Positions 51,907 through 61,302 of a stretch of 64,000 bases of DNA are shown one piece after another. The notes under the pieces are model-generated. The model ran no database searches. It saw only the letters and a program-made list of their open reading frames with translations, and had not been told where the DNA came from. Both the position numbers and the translations under genes were made by a program. The stretch is taken from the NCBI RefSeq assembly GCF_010667615.1, contig NZ_VYSG01000001.1, positions 921,649 to 985,648 on the forward strand, read 5' to 3'. Within the stretch, counting starts at the first letter, position 1; each line of letters opens with the position of its first letter. This DNA comes from Bifidobacterium choloepi (GTDB lineage: Bacteria; Actinomycetota; Actinomycetes; Actinomycetales; Bifidobacteriaceae).

Positions 51907-54323
51907 CCATGCATACGTCCAACCCCGTCGCCGGCGGCGCCCCGCTGCTGCACGACCTGCGCGACTGGACTCGCGGGCGCGCCGTGCCGCTCGTCGTCGT
52001 CGCGCTGCTGCTCGCCGTCAACACCGGCTGGTTCCTGTGGTGCGGTCTCGGCCATCATGGCCGCCCGCTCGGGCTGCTGGCCACCGACCTCGCACACCTC
52101 GACACCGGCCGGCTGGCACTGTCGCTCGTCCTCGTGCACGGTCCGGCACAGCTGGTCGTCGGCCTGCCGGTCGTCGCGGCCGTGCTGTGCATGGCCACGC
52201 CGAAGCTCGGCAACCTGCGCACGCTGCTCGTCGGCGTCGCCAGCGCGGTCGTCGGCACCGCCGTGGGCCTGGCGAGCTGCATGCTCGTCGCCCGGCTGTT
52301 CGACGGCGCGACCGGCGCCGTCGACATGCCGTTCACGCTGACGCCGGTGACGCTCGTCGTGGGCGCGCTGATGGCGGCGACGGCGTTCGACGGCGAACTG
52401 TGGCGCCGGCGCGTGCGCATCGTCGGCTATTCGGTCATCCTCGTCGTGCTGCTCTACGGCGGCAATCCCGGCGACTACTGCACGCTGATGGCCGCCGTCG
52501 CCGGCCAGTTGATCGGCCGCCTGCTCGCCGGCCGGCCCGGCGTCAACGCCGTCTGGCGCCGGCAGCGTCCGCCATACTGCGAGCGCCGCAAGCTCGTCGG
52601 CGCCGTCGGCCTCGTGCTCGCCGCCGCGCCGTTCATGGCCGCGACGTCGCGCGGCCGCGTCGGCCCGCTGATGGCGATGGCGATCACGATGGCGCCGGGC
52701 ACCGGCACGCGCGAGCGTCTCGCGCTGTGCACGGGCGTCGGGCTGCGCGCCGACGCCTGCCGCGCCGGACTCGAGGCAGCCAGCCTGGGTGCCGCCGGTC
52801 ACGGCGTCGCCGGCTTCTCCGGCGCCAATGCTGGCAACGCCCTCCGCGCGCTCGCCGTCATGATGGCGCTGACGGCGGTCATGGCCGTCATCGCGGTCGG
52901 CCTGTTTCTCGGCCGGCGCGTCGCCGCCGTCGCCGGCATCGCCTGCTACGGCCTGATGGCCGGCATCGAGCTTGTCCGCGCGTTCGCACAGTCGCCGGCG
53001 CCCGGCTCCGCCGTCGCGCTGCCGGCGCCCGGCCCCTTCGCCGCGGCCGTCGGCGTTGCCGTGCCGCTCGCGTTCATGCTCGCGATCGTCGTCAACTGGC
53101 GCAGTTTCGCGGTCGGCAGGATGGCGGGAATCGTTCCCGTCGACGATCTCGTCGAGACGGGCGGATCGTCGATGAGCTTCATGACGACGTGGAGCGGCAA
53201 CCGCTACTGGACGTCGCCGACGGGACGGTCGGCCGTCGCGTTCCGCGTGCGCAACGGCGTGGCGCTGACGACGACGGGACCGTTCGGCGACCCGGACGAG
53301 TGGGCCGACGACCTCGCGGCGTTCCCGGCGTACTGCAGCGCGAACGGCTGGACGCCGGCGTTCTACGCCGTCGGCCGGCAGGCGCACGACCGGCTTGCCG
53401 CCGCCGGCTGGCATTCGCTGCTCGTCGGCCAGGAGATGATCGTCGATCCGCGCACGTGGAAGACGACCGGCAAGAAGTGGCAGGACATCCGCACCGCCAT
53501 CAACAAGGCGAGGAAAACCGGCATCGACGACGTGCTGTGCCGGTTCGACGAGCTGTCCGACGACGTGCGCCGGCAGATCCACGACATCTGCGAGCAGTGG
53601 TCGGGCGACAAGCCGCTGCCGGAGATGAAGTTCACGCTCGGCGGCTTCGACGAGCTGCACGATTCGCGCGTGCTGATCCTGTACGCGATCGACGCCGACG
53701 GCACCGTGCTCGGCGTGACGAGCTGGCTGCCGACGTGGCGCGACGGCCGCGTGGTCGGCTGGACGCTCGACGTCATGCGCCACCGCGACGACGCGCCGAA
53801 CGGCATCATGGAGCTGCTCATCGCCCGCATGGCCCAGCGCATGCACGACGACGGCGAGCGCGATCCGGAGCACGCCGTCGAGTTCGTCAGCCTGTCGGCG
53901 GCCCCGCTGTCGGGACTCGACGACGCCGACGACGAGGACGGCCGGGCGCTGCAGCACGCGCTCGCGGCGATGGCCGAACTGCTCGAGCCGGCGTACGGCT
54001 TCAAGTCGCTGTACCGGTTCAAGCGCAAGTTCCAGCCGTCCACCGAGCCCGTCTACCTGTGCTACGCCGACTCCGCCACCCTCGCCGCCATCGGCCTCGC
54101 CGTCCTGCGCTCCTACCTGCCCACGCTGACCATCCCCCAGCTGTTCGCCCTCCTCCCCACCCTCAAGCCGAAGAAAGAGAAGACGGAAAAGACCGAAAAG
54201 GCCGAAAAGACGGAGAAGAAGACCGGGAAGACGGAAAAGGCGGAGCAGACCGAGAAAACCGGGAAGACCGCGACGGCGGAGCAGGCCGAGACGTCCGGCA
54301 AGGGCCTAGACCGGCTGTCATGA
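51903..54323 (+). CDS. MprF-type aminoacyl-phosphatidylglycerol synthase (DUF2156)
   Basis: Probable transferase moving an amino acid from aminoacyl-tRNA to a membrane lipid, 806 residues. About 10-12 hydrophobic segments (1-400) resemble the flippase/integral part of MprF. The soluble C-terminal DUF2156 (GNAT-like) catalytic domain (about 415-740) contains SFMTTWSGNRYW, GDPDEWADDL, KWQDIRTAINKARKTG and YGFKSLYRFKRKFQPS. The last ~55 residues are Lys/Glu/Thr repeats. It is coupled to the esterase by a four-base overlap. The amino acid (Lys, Ala or other) cannot be read. Its stop lies five bases from that of the convergent CDF gene. Confidence 0.87.
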   Translation: MTMHTSNPVAGGAPLLHDLRDWTRGRAVPLVVVALLLAVNTGWFLWCGLGHHGRPLGLLATDLAHLDTGRLALSLVLVHGPAQLVVGLPVVAAVLCMATPKLGNLRTLLVGVASAVVGTAVGLASCMLVARLFDGATGAVDMPFTLTPVTLVVGALMAATAFDGELWRRRVRIVGYSVILVVLLYGGNPGDYCTLMAAVAGQLIGRLLAGRPGVNAVWRRQRPPYCERRKLVGAVGLVLAAAPFMAATSRGRVGPLMAMAITMAPGTGTRERLALCTGVGLRADACRAGLEAASLGAAGHGVAGFSGANAGNALRALAVMMALTAVMAVIAVGLFLGRRVAAVAGIACYGLMAGIELVRAFAQSPAPGSAVALPAPGPFAAAVGVAVPLAFMLAIVVNWRSFAVGRMAGIVPVDDLVETGGSSMSFMTTWSGNRYWTSPTGRSAVAFRVRNGVALTTTGPFGDPDEWADDLAAFPAYCSANGWTPAFYAVGRQAHDRLAAAGWHSLLVGQEMIVDPRTWKTTGKKWQDIRTAINKARKTGIDDVLCRFDELSDDVRRQIHDICEQWSGDKPLPEMKFTLGGFDELHDSRVLILYAIDADGTVLGVTSWLPTWRDGRVVGWTLDVMRHRDDAPNGIMELLIARMAQRMHDDGERDPEHAVEFVSLSAAPLSGLDDADDEDGRALQHALAAMAELLEPAYGFKSLYRFKRKFQPSTEPVYLCYADSATLAAIGLAVLRSYLPTLTIPQLFALLPTLKPKKEKTEKTEKAEKTEKKTGKTEKAEQTEKTGKTATAEQAETSGKGLDRLS

Positions 54324-54328
54324 CCGTC

Positions 54329-55240
54329 CTACTCGAAGACGAAGTCGACGTTGACGAGGTGGAGCCGTTCGTGGAGGGCCTTCTCCATCGCCTCGCGGCT
54401 GGCGACGAGGTCGGCGACGGAGACGGAGGAATCGTCCGACTTGCCGTGCAGGAAGACCTGGACGTCGAAATTCATGCCGGTCTTGAAGACGTGCACCTTG
54501 TAGAACGTCGTGTTGGCGGGCAGGTGCCGCTCGACGGTGGCGGCGACGAACGCTTCCGTCTCCTCGTCGTCGTGCACGCCGCCGATCAGCTCAACGAACG
54601 CGTCGCGCAGGACGACGCAGGGTTCCTTGATCGTGACGGCGACGATGATCGTCGTGATGAAGAAGTCGCCGGTGTACCGGAGGAAGTCGAGCGGCGAGTT
54701 CGCCGGCAGCATCCAGACGATGACGGCGATGACGCCGATGCCGAGCGAGATCATGCCGTCGACCCACGTGCCGTTCGCCTCGGCCTTGAGCATGGTCGAG
54801 ACGTTGCCGATCGAGCGGTTGCGGCGGCGGTAATACCAGACGAGCAGCAGGCACAGCGTCACCGAGCCGATCTGGTAGAAGACGACGGGGCCGAACTCGT
54901 TCGGCTCGCCGGTGTGGAAGAAGAAGTAGTCGATCGCTTCCTGCAGCACGTCGAGGAACGAGAATGCCAGCAGCGCAAGCGTGAAGATGGCCTTGCAGAT
55001 CGCGTAGATCGGCTCGAGGGCGTACATGCCGTTCGGGAATCGCTTCGTCGTGCGCACCGTCTTCGCGCTCAGCAGCGCCGCGACGCCGCCGGAGACGACG
55101 GAGATCACCGTGAACGCCGCGTCGAGGAACATTGCCTTGAGGCCGGTCATGAAGAAGACGATGAAGCCGGCGATCACCATGATGATGTTGACGACGATGC
55201 CGACGACGAGCGCCTGCTTCTCGATGTGCTTCTGGTCCAT
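54329..55240 (-). CDS. Cation diffusion facilitator transporter
   Basis: Metal exporter of 303 residues with six transmembrane helices and a C-terminal cytoplasmic domain (about 205-303). The metal-site helices are seen in FLDAAFTVISVVSGG (helix 2) and NGTWVDGMISLGIG (helix 5); both carry Asp, with no His at the usual zinc position of helix 2, which could favour Fe or Mn. GGGGG lies about eight bases before the ATG at 55240. It is convergent with the MprF-like gene (5-base gap) and divergent from ffh. No regulator is adjacent. Confidence 0.88.
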   Translation of the reverse strand: MDQKHIEKQALVVGIVVNIIMVIAGFIVFFMTGLKAMFLDAAFTVISVVSGGVAALLSAKTVRTTKRFPNGMYALEPIYAICKAIFTLALLAFSFLDVLQEAIDYFFFHTGEPNEFGPVVFYQIGSVTLCLLLVWYYRRRNRSIGNVSTMLKAEANGTWVDGMISLGIGVIAVIVWMLPANSPLDFLRYTGDFFITTIIVAVTIKEPCVVLRDAFVELIGGVHDDEETEAFVAATVERHLPANTTFYKVHVFKTGMNFDVQVFLHGKSDDSSVSVADLVASREAMEKALHERLHLVNVDFVFE

Positions 55241-55423
55241 CCACCAGCCCCCTTTATTCCCCGAAGTCTGCGAAATTCAGCCGATTTCCAGCTTACCGAA
55301 CTTTGGACTGCCGGAAAAGGTTGGCTGGTCGTGAACGATTCGCGCGTCCGGTTGCGGCTGTCCGGAAGGAAAGCCGCAACGGAAGAATCGTTCGCCCAGT
55401 TCCATTTATTCCAAACGCAACGG

Positions 55424-55429
55424 TAGAAT
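55424..55429 (+). promoter_or_regulatory. -10 box of ffh
   Basis: TAGAAT with nine bases to the ATG at 55439 and no clear ribosome-binding site; leaderless or nearly so. Confidence 0.5.
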
Positions 55430-55438
55430 GGCGGCATT

Positions 55439-57073
55439 ATGGCAGCATTTAGTTCTTTGACAGACAGGCTCTCGAATGCGTTCAAGCATCTGAAGAGCAA
55501 GGGCAAGCTTTCCGAAGCCGACATCGACGGCACCATCCGCGAGATCCGGCGTGCGTTGCTGGACGCCGACGTCTCGCTCGAGGTCGTGCGCTCGTTCACC
55601 GCGCGCGTGCGCGAGCGCGCGCTCGGCGCCGAAGTGTCCGAGGCGCTCAACCCCGCGCAGCAGGTCGTCAAGATCGTCAACGACGAGCTGACGGACATCC
55701 TCGGCCAGGGCGTGGACCGGCCGCTCAACTTCGCGAAGAACCCGCCGACCGTCATCATGCTCGCCGGCCTGCAGGGCGCCGGCAAGACGACGCTCGCCGG
55801 CAAGCTCGGCTACTGGCTCAAGGACGCCGGTCACACGCCGATGCTCGTCGCGGCCGACCTGCAGCGTCCGAACGCCGTCACGCAGCTCCAGGTCGTCGGC
55901 GAGCGCGCCGGCGTGCCGGTCTACGCGCCGGAAAAGGGCGTGCAGTCCGACGGCGGCGACGCCGTCGTCTCCCCCGGCCAGACGACCGGCGACCCCGTCA
56001 AGGTCGCCCGCGACTCGGTCGAGCTCGCCAGGCAGAAGCTCTACGACACCGTCATCATCGATACGGCCGGCCGTCTCGGCGTCGACGAGGAGCTGATGCA
56101 GCAGGCCCGCGACATCCGCGACGCCGTCAACCCCGACGAGATCCTGTTCGTCATCGACGCGATGATCGGCCAGGACGCCGTGCGCACGGCCAAGGCGTTC
56201 GACGAGGGCGTCGACTTCACCGGCGTCGTGCTCTCGAAGCTCGACGGCGACGCCCGCGGCGGCGCGGCGCTGTCGGTCGCGTCCGTCACCGGCAAGCCGA
56301 TCCTGTTCGCCTCCAACGGCGAGGGCCTCAAGGACTTCGAGGTCTTCCACCCGGACCGCATGGCCTCCCGCATCCTCGACATGGGCGACATCCTCACCCT
56401 CATCGAGCAGGCGCAGCGCGAGTTCGACGAGGAAGAGAGCCTCAAGGCGGCACAGAAGCTGTCGGAAGGATCGTTCGGCCTCGACGACTTCCTCGACCAG
56501 CTGCAGCAGGTGCGCAAGCTCGGCTCGATGAAGTCGCTGCTCGGCATGATTCCGGGCATGGCGCAGCACCGCAAGGAGCTCGAGCAGTTCGACGAGCGCG
56601 AGATCGACCGCACCGAGGCGATCATCCGCTCGATGACGCCGGAGGAGCGTCGCAACCCGAAGATCATCGACGGCTCCCGCCGCGCCCGCATCGCGTACGG
56701 TTCCGGCGTCACCGTCTCTGCCGTCAACGGGCTGCTGCAACGGTTCGACCAGGCCGCCAAGATGATGAAGCGCATGTCGAACAAGGCCGGCATCGGCGGC
56801 TACCCGGGCATGGGCGGCGGCTCGTCGAAGAACAAGAAGGGCAAGGGCAAGAAGCGCAAGGGCGCCTCGAAGTCCGGCAACCCGATGAAGCGCGCGCAGG
56901 AAGAGCAGGCGCTGCGCACCAAGCTCGCCGGCGGCAACAAGGGCTCCAACGGCGGCTCGGCGTTCAAGAAGCAGAACCCGGCGCTGCCCGCCGGCCTGCA
57001 GGACATGCTCGACGCCAACGGCGGCGAAGTGCCGCCGAACCTCGGCGGCGGCCTCTCCGGCCTGCTGCACTGA
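55439..57073 (+). CDS. ffh: Signal recognition particle protein Ffh
   Basis: GTPase that binds 4.5S RNA and signal sequences for co-translational membrane targeting. It has 544 residues. N domain (1-~90); G domain with P-loop GLQGAGKTT (about 112), DTAGRLGVDEELM (about 205) and SKLDGDARGG (about 262); methionine-rich M domain (about 320-450) with SMKSLLGMIPGM and MTPEERRNPKIIDGSRRARIA. A Gly/Lys-rich tail of about 90 residues with KNKKGKGKKRKGASKSG is longer than in most bacteria. No 4.5S RNA gene is seen in the window. Confidence 0.97.
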   Translation: MAAFSSLTDRLSNAFKHLKSKGKLSEADIDGTIREIRRALLDADVSLEVVRSFTARVRERALGAEVSEALNPAQQVVKIVNDELTDILGQGVDRPLNFAKNPPTVIMLAGLQGAGKTTLAGKLGYWLKDAGHTPMLVAADLQRPNAVTQLQVVGERAGVPVYAPEKGVQSDGGDAVVSPGQTTGDPVKVARDSVELARQKLYDTVIIDTAGRLGVDEELMQQARDIRDAVNPDEILFVIDAMIGQDAVRTAKAFDEGVDFTGVVLSKLDGDARGGAALSVASVTGKPILFASNGEGLKDFEVFHPDRMASRILDMGDILTLIEQAQREFDEEESLKAAQKLSEGSFGLDDFLDQLQQVRKLGSMKSLLGMIPGMAQHRKELEQFDEREIDRTEAIIRSMTPEERRNPKIIDGSRRARIAYGSGVTVSAVNGLLQRFDQAAKMMKRMSNKAGIGGYPGMGGGSSKNKKGKGKKRKGASKSGNPMKRAQEEQALRTKLAGGNKGSNGGSAFKKQNPALPAGLQDMLDANGGEVPPNLGGGLSGLLH

Positions 57074-57087
57074 GCCAGCACTGCAAG

Positions 57088-57294
57088 GCGCCCTGGAAGG
57101 GAGCTGGCCGCGAAGCGGCCTGAGGGTCGACCGCCGATGCCGCCGAAGGCGGCGAGAGCGCGCTGGAACGCAGGTGGCTGACGAAACTTGAGTCACGTCA
57201 TAACCGGCTGTCCCGGCGCGCACGCGTCGCTGACGCGACGACGTGCGGTCGACCCTCAGTCTCGCTCCGCTCGACAGCTCCCTTCCAGGGAGCT
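57088..57294. repeat. Full palindromic cassette between ffh and the EEP gene
   Basis: About 207 bp. Left end GCGCCCTGGAAGGGAGCT, then GGCCGCGAAGCGGCC, TGAGGGTCGACC, GCCGCCGAAGGCGGC; right end GGTCGACCCTCA, TCTCGCTCCGCTCGA and AGCTCCCTTCCAGGGAGCT. The central 60 bp (about 57180-57230) lacks the tidy hairpin seen in the copies at 32466 and 39824. Confidence 0.88.
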
Positions 57295-57337
57295 CCAGTG
57301 ATTACTTTTTCGCATTTTTTCTCCCGAATCGAGCCTC

Positions 57338-58834
57338 ATGGTCATTCTCTGGATTCTCGTGTTCCTCGTGTTCCTGTTCGTCTGCCTCACCGAAATCCCG
57401 GCCGGCTGGGACGGGCACGCGCCGCTGCCGTACGTGCTCGCGCTGACGCCGTTCCTGTGGATTCCGGCGCTCGTGCTCGTCGTCATCGGCGTCTTCCTCG
57501 GCGAGTGGACGTACGTGCTCGTCAGCGCGTTCGCGCTCGCGGCCACGCTGGCGCGCGGCATGCTCTACTTCATGAACAACATGCAGGCGCCGAACACGGC
57601 CCAGATGATCGCGAACCGGATCGCGGCGAAGAAGGAACGGGAGCGGCGACAGGCCGAGCGGGCGCAGCGTGCCGAACAGGCCACGAACGGCGGGACGAAT
57701 CATGCCGGCGACACCCGGCCAACCCGGCTGGAAGGCGAGTTCGCCGTCATGACGCTGAACTGCCGCTACGGCCGCGCGAACGCCACCGAGATCGTGCGCG
57801 CCGTGCGCGAACGCGACGTCGCCGTGCTCGCGCTGCAGGAGATGTCGCCGGAGCTCGTCGACGAGCTCGACGCGGCCGGCATTGACGAGCTGCTGCCGTT
57901 CCGCCAGCTCGGCGACGCGACACCGTCGGACAACGGCGGCTTCAACGGCCTGTTCCTGCGCGTGAAGCCGGAGAGTTCGACGCCGACCGGCGTCGCGATC
58001 CCGGCCGCCGACGTCCCGACCGTCACCGTGCCGGTCACCGACACCGAGGCCGTCGTCATCGCGTCAGCGCACCCGAAATCGCCAATGCGCGGCTGCCGCG
58101 ACTGGTCGGCCGGCATCATCGGCCTCGGCGAGCTCGCCGACAGGGTGGAGAAGAACAACCGCGCCTACCTGCGGATCGACGACGTCACGCCGGCGACGAC
58201 GTTCACCGGCAAGCCGACGTTCGCGACCGGCAGCGTCGACGGACAGTCGTTCCGCGAAGCCGGCAAGGCGACCGGGAACGATTCTCGCGATCTGGACGAT
58301 TCTTCCGGCGGCACGCAGCCCGCGGCCGCCGACGACGTGCGCGTGGCGGCAATCGGCGACCGCTCGCGCAGCACCGTCGAGCTCGACGAGGCAAACGCCG
58401 TCCACGTCGCCGAAGGCGCGAAGGCCAGCGACGTCAAGCTCTCCGACCTGCTGGCGCAGCGCGACGCGGACCGCCGGCGCGCCGCCGGCACGGCCGACAA
58501 TCGCCCGACCCGCGAACTCGTCGCCGTCGTCATGGGCGACCTCAACTCGAGCATCGTCCACCCGAGCTTCCGCAAGCTCCTGCAGTCCGGCTTCAAGGAC
58601 GCCGTCCTCGTCCAGGCGACCGGCCCGCAGACGACGTTCCCGTCCTGGCTGCCGTGGCCGCGCATCGTGCTGGACCATATCCTCTTCACCGGCCGCCTCG
58701 CCCCGAAGGACGTCGAGAGCTTCCGCGTCGACGGCAGCGACCATCTCGCCCTGGCCGCGACCTTGCATCTCGGCCCGAGAAGCGCCACCACCACCGTTCC
58801 GGAGATCGTCCGCAACGGCACCGTGAGGAAGTAA
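57338..58834 (+). CDS. Membrane-anchored endonuclease/exonuclease/phosphatase-family protein
   Basis: Protein of 498 residues. Two or three N-terminal transmembrane helices (about 1-80) and a charged linker lead to an EEP-fold domain (about 130-490). Active-site pieces: TLNCRYG (Asn), LALQEMS (Glu), VVMGDLNSS (Asp/Asn), LDHILF (Asp-His) and SDHLALAA (final Asp-His). The domain is interrupted by a Ser/Asp-rich insert (about 300-385) carrying two ACGATTC motifs. Such proteins are usually extracytoplasmic phosphodiesterases or phosphatases. The ATG at 57338 lacks a strong ribosome-binding site; it begins 44 bases after a repeat cassette. Confidence 0.82.
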   Translation: MVILWILVFLVFLFVCLTEIPAGWDGHAPLPYVLALTPFLWIPALVLVVIGVFLGEWTYVLVSAFALAATLARGMLYFMNNMQAPNTAQMIANRIAAKKERERRQAERAQRAEQATNGGTNHAGDTRPTRLEGEFAVMTLNCRYGRANATEIVRAVRERDVAVLALQEMSPELVDELDAAGIDELLPFRQLGDATPSDNGGFNGLFLRVKPESSTPTGVAIPAADVPTVTVPVTDTEAVVIASAHPKSPMRGCRDWSAGIIGLGELADRVEKNNRAYLRIDDVTPATTFTGKPTFATGSVDGQSFREAGKATGNDSRDLDDSSGGTQPAAADDVRVAAIGDRSRSTVELDEANAVHVAEGAKASDVKLSDLLAQRDADRRRAAGTADNRPTRELVAVVMGDLNSSIVHPSFRKLLQSGFKDAVLVQATGPQTTFPSWLPWPRIVLDHILFTGRLAPKDVESFRVDGSDHLALAATLHLGPRSATTTVPEIVRNGTVRK

Positions 58835-58856
58835 TTTCTCCACTCCCTTCTCTTGC

Positions 58857-58899
58857 TGATGTCGCAAACCCGAGCTGCCGGCTCGGGTTTGCGACATCA
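58857..58899 (+). terminator. GATGTC-family stem-loop after the EEP gene
   Basis: TGATGTCGCAAACCCGAGC and its exact complement (19 bp) around five bases, starting 23 bases after the stop codon. Confidence 0.75.
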
Positions 58900-58951
58900 A
58901 AGCACCAGCACACACGCCCGGCCCCGTTCACTATTCGAAAACTCCACAATT

Positions 58952-58976
58952 AATTTGTACAAATTATTTGTATAGT
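58952..58976 (+). promoter_or_regulatory. Operator and -10 box of the ArsR-type regulator
   Basis: AATTTGTACAAATT (58952-58965) is a perfect 14-bp palindrome, followed by a half-site ATTTGTA that runs into TATAGT (58971-58976), which ends seven bases before the ATG. This indicates autoregulation and a leaderless mRNA. Confidence 0.7.
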
Positions 58977-58983
58977 TGACGGC

Positions 58984-59754
58984 ATGAACACGACAACCCA
59001 TGACGACAACACCAACATCGACACCAACACCATCGACGAGGCGCGAGTCACGCCGGTGGCGGAACAGCTGCGGGCGATGGCCAATCCGGTACGCATGCGC
59101 ATCCTCGGGGCGCTGCGCATCGACGGCGTGCAGACGGTCGGCGAGCTGAGCGCGAAGCTCGGCGAGGCGGTCGGATCGGTCAGCTACCACCTCGCCCAGC
59201 TCGCCGACGCCGGACTCGTCGAGAAGACGACGCCTCGCGACGGCGACAAGCGCAAGAGCTGGTGGAAGGCGACGCACCGGCGCATGCTCATCGGCTCCCC
59301 CGAGCAGCTGGACCGCGAGCGCAACGCCGACGATTCGGCAGTGCTGATGGCGGACGAATCGTCGGTCGCCAACACCGTGCTCAACCAGTATCGCCGGTCG
59401 ACGGCGCTCACGTACGAGACGACGTACGAGCGTTATCTCGACCACGAAGGCGGCCTGCCACAGGAGTGGCGCGACGCCGGCCTCAGCGGCGACTTCGTCC
59501 TCGACCTGACGGTCGACGAGGCGGCCGAGCTCGGCACCGAGCTGCTCGGCGTCCTCGACCGCTGGCAACGCAGGACCAGCGGCCGCGCCGGGGGCGGCGG
59601 AACGGCCGACGGTGTTGTCGCCGGCAACGGCGCCGCCACCGACAACACCGCCGACGGCGACGGCACCGACGCCACTGCCGACACCGCTGCCGACTCTGCT
59701 GCCGACACCGAGAAGGTCGCCGTCATCCTGCAACTGTTCCGCTGGATTCCGTGA
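58984..59754 (+). CDS. ArsR-type winged-helix regulator
   Basis: Transcription factor of 256 residues. The helix-turn-helix (about 25-95) includes LRAMANPVRMRILGALR, VGELSAKLGEAVGSVSYHLAQL and DKRKSWWKATHR, the pattern of ArsR/HTH_20 regulators. No clustered metal-binding Cys is present, so metals are an unlikely signal. The C-terminal ~60 residues are a Gly/Thr/Asp/Ala-rich linker before VAVILQLFRWIP. An MFS gene follows after six bases and is surely co-transcribed. The palindrome at 58952 is the likely target. Confidence 0.85.
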   Translation: MNTTTHDDNTNIDTNTIDEARVTPVAEQLRAMANPVRMRILGALRIDGVQTVGELSAKLGEAVGSVSYHLAQLADAGLVEKTTPRDGDKRKSWWKATHRRMLIGSPEQLDRERNADDSAVLMADESSVANTVLNQYRRSTALTYETTYERYLDHEGGLPQEWRDAGLSGDFVLDLTVDEAAELGTELLGVLDRWQRRTSGRAGGGGTADGVVAGNGAATDNTADGDGTDATADTAADSAADTEKVAVILQLFRWIP

Positions 59755-59760
59755 CCGACG

Positions 59761-61143
59761 ATGACCGGCACATCGACCAAGGCAACCGCCGCCGCTTCCG
59801 GCACTTCCGGCAAGAGCGGCCGCCCGTTCTGGACATCTCCGGCGTACATCCCGTGGTTCACGGCTGACACCGCCGCCGCGCTCGGCCTGTCGCTGCGCGG
59901 GCTCGCGATCTCGCTGATCGGCTACAAGCTGTCGGGCTCGACGGTGCTGGCCGGCTGGCTCGGCACGTCGGCATCGATCGCGCAGCAGGTGTTCGCGCTG
60001 TTCGGCGGCACGTTCGTCGACCGGCACGATCGCAGGCTGCTCATCATCGTCAACGGCGTCGCCGGCGCGCTCGCGTGGGGCGCCGTCGCCGGGCTGGATT
60101 TCCTCGGCCACCTCGGTTTCGTCACGCTGCTCGCCATCGCGACGGTCGAGTCGGGCATCGCCGGCTTCCTTGGCAGCGCGTCGGACGCGATGCTGCGCTC
60201 GATCATCGACATCGCCGACTACCCGACGGCCCGCAGCGTCAACGAGGGCCGCGACGCCGCGATCGGCATGGGCGGCAGCCCGCTCGGCGGCGTGCTGTAC
60301 GCCGTCGGCCCGTGGCTGCCGTTCCTCGTCGCCGCCGTCGCGTATGCCGCCGCCGGCGCCGCTGCCTGCTTCATCCGGCTGCCGAAGAAACGCCGGAATC
60401 TGAACGATTCTTCCGCCACCGATGCGGCCCTCGAGACACTTGCCGATCCCCTTGTCAACGATTCGCTGGCCGACGACGCCGGCCAGTCCGGGGACAACCC
60501 GTCGACGGACGAATCGTTCATCCACGACTTCGTCGGCGGCTGGAAGTGGACGGTCCGCCGACGGCTGATCATCGTCGTCATCGCGGCGGCCGCGCTGATC
60601 AATTTCGGCGTCAACGGGATTTCGTATGCCATCACGCTGCATCTGGTCGCCGACGGCACCGGCAGCGCGAAGATCGGCCTGCTCGACGGCTCGATCGCCG
60701 CGGCGATGTTCGTCGGCGCCTTCCTCGCCGGCAAGCTCGCCAGGAAGCTGCCCGTCGGACGGACCGTCTGCGCGGCCACCGTCCTGGTCGCCGCGCTCGC
60801 CGTCGCGCTGACGGCCGTCACGGCGTTCTGGCCGACGCTCGTCGTCTACATGTTCCTGGGCCTGCCGTTCCCGATGTTCAACGCGATGCTGCTCGGCTAC
60901 ATCTTCGCGAAGGCGCCGACGACAATGCAGGGGCGGCTCGCGACGACGGTCAGCGTGCCGGCGTCGATGCTGAGCATGTTCTGCAGCGCGGCCGCCGGCT
61001 CGCTGCTCGCCGCCGTCGGCTACCGCTGGTCGATCGCGACGTTCGCCGCGACGCTTGTCGCCGCCGCCATCATCATGCTCGCCAGCCGCCGCCTTCGCAC
61101 GATTCCCGCCGCCGACCGCTGGGACGGGACGACGCTGGACTAG
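59761..61143 (+). CDS. MFS transporter, partner of the ArsR-type regulator
   Basis: Membrane exporter of 460 residues with about 12 hydrophobic segments; the MFS loop motif appears as GGTFVDRHDRRLL (about 80). A polar loop between helices 6 and 7 (about 210-260) carries three GAATCGT-type motifs, read as NDSS, VNDSL and TDESF. It is similar in plan to MFS_3/enterobactin-exporter-like drug pumps. It is expressed with the regulator six bases upstream. The substrate is unknown. A TAG stop is followed by the rpsP promoter. Confidence 0.86.
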   Translation: MTGTSTKATAAASGTSGKSGRPFWTSPAYIPWFTADTAAALGLSLRGLAISLIGYKLSGSTVLAGWLGTSASIAQQVFALFGGTFVDRHDRRLLIIVNGVAGALAWGAVAGLDFLGHLGFVTLLAIATVESGIAGFLGSASDAMLRSIIDIADYPTARSVNEGRDAAIGMGGSPLGGVLYAVGPWLPFLVAAVAYAAAGAAACFIRLPKKRRNLNDSSATDAALETLADPLVNDSLADDAGQSGDNPSTDESFIHDFVGGWKWTVRRRLIIVVIAAAALINFGVNGISYAITLHLVADGTGSAKIGLLDGSIAAAMFVGAFLAGKLARKLPVGRTVCAATVLVAALAVALTAVTAFWPTLVVYMFLGLPFPMFNAMLLGYIFAKAPTTMQGRLATTVSVPASMLSMFCSAAAGSLLAAVGYRWSIATFAATLVAAAIIMLASRRLRTIPAADRWDGTTLD

Positions 61144-61146
61144 GCG

Positions 61147-61175
61147 TTTTCTTTTCCACCCCCGTGAGCTATACT
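61147..61175 (+). promoter_or_regulatory. rpsP operon promoter
   Basis: TTTTCT (61147-61152), 17 bases, TATACT (61170-61175). It predicts a leader of about 120 bases before the TTG start at 61303, longer than for most genes here. Confidence 0.5.
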
Positions 61176-61302
61176 TGGGAAGTTATTTGTGGTCGCGGGG
61201 CCCTCTACTCACCGCGGTGCACAAGGAACACGTGGATCGAGCCGGCTTTTGCCCCACTTAAGCAGGCGAGAGACACACCCCTAATTACCAAGGAGAGCCA
61301 TT

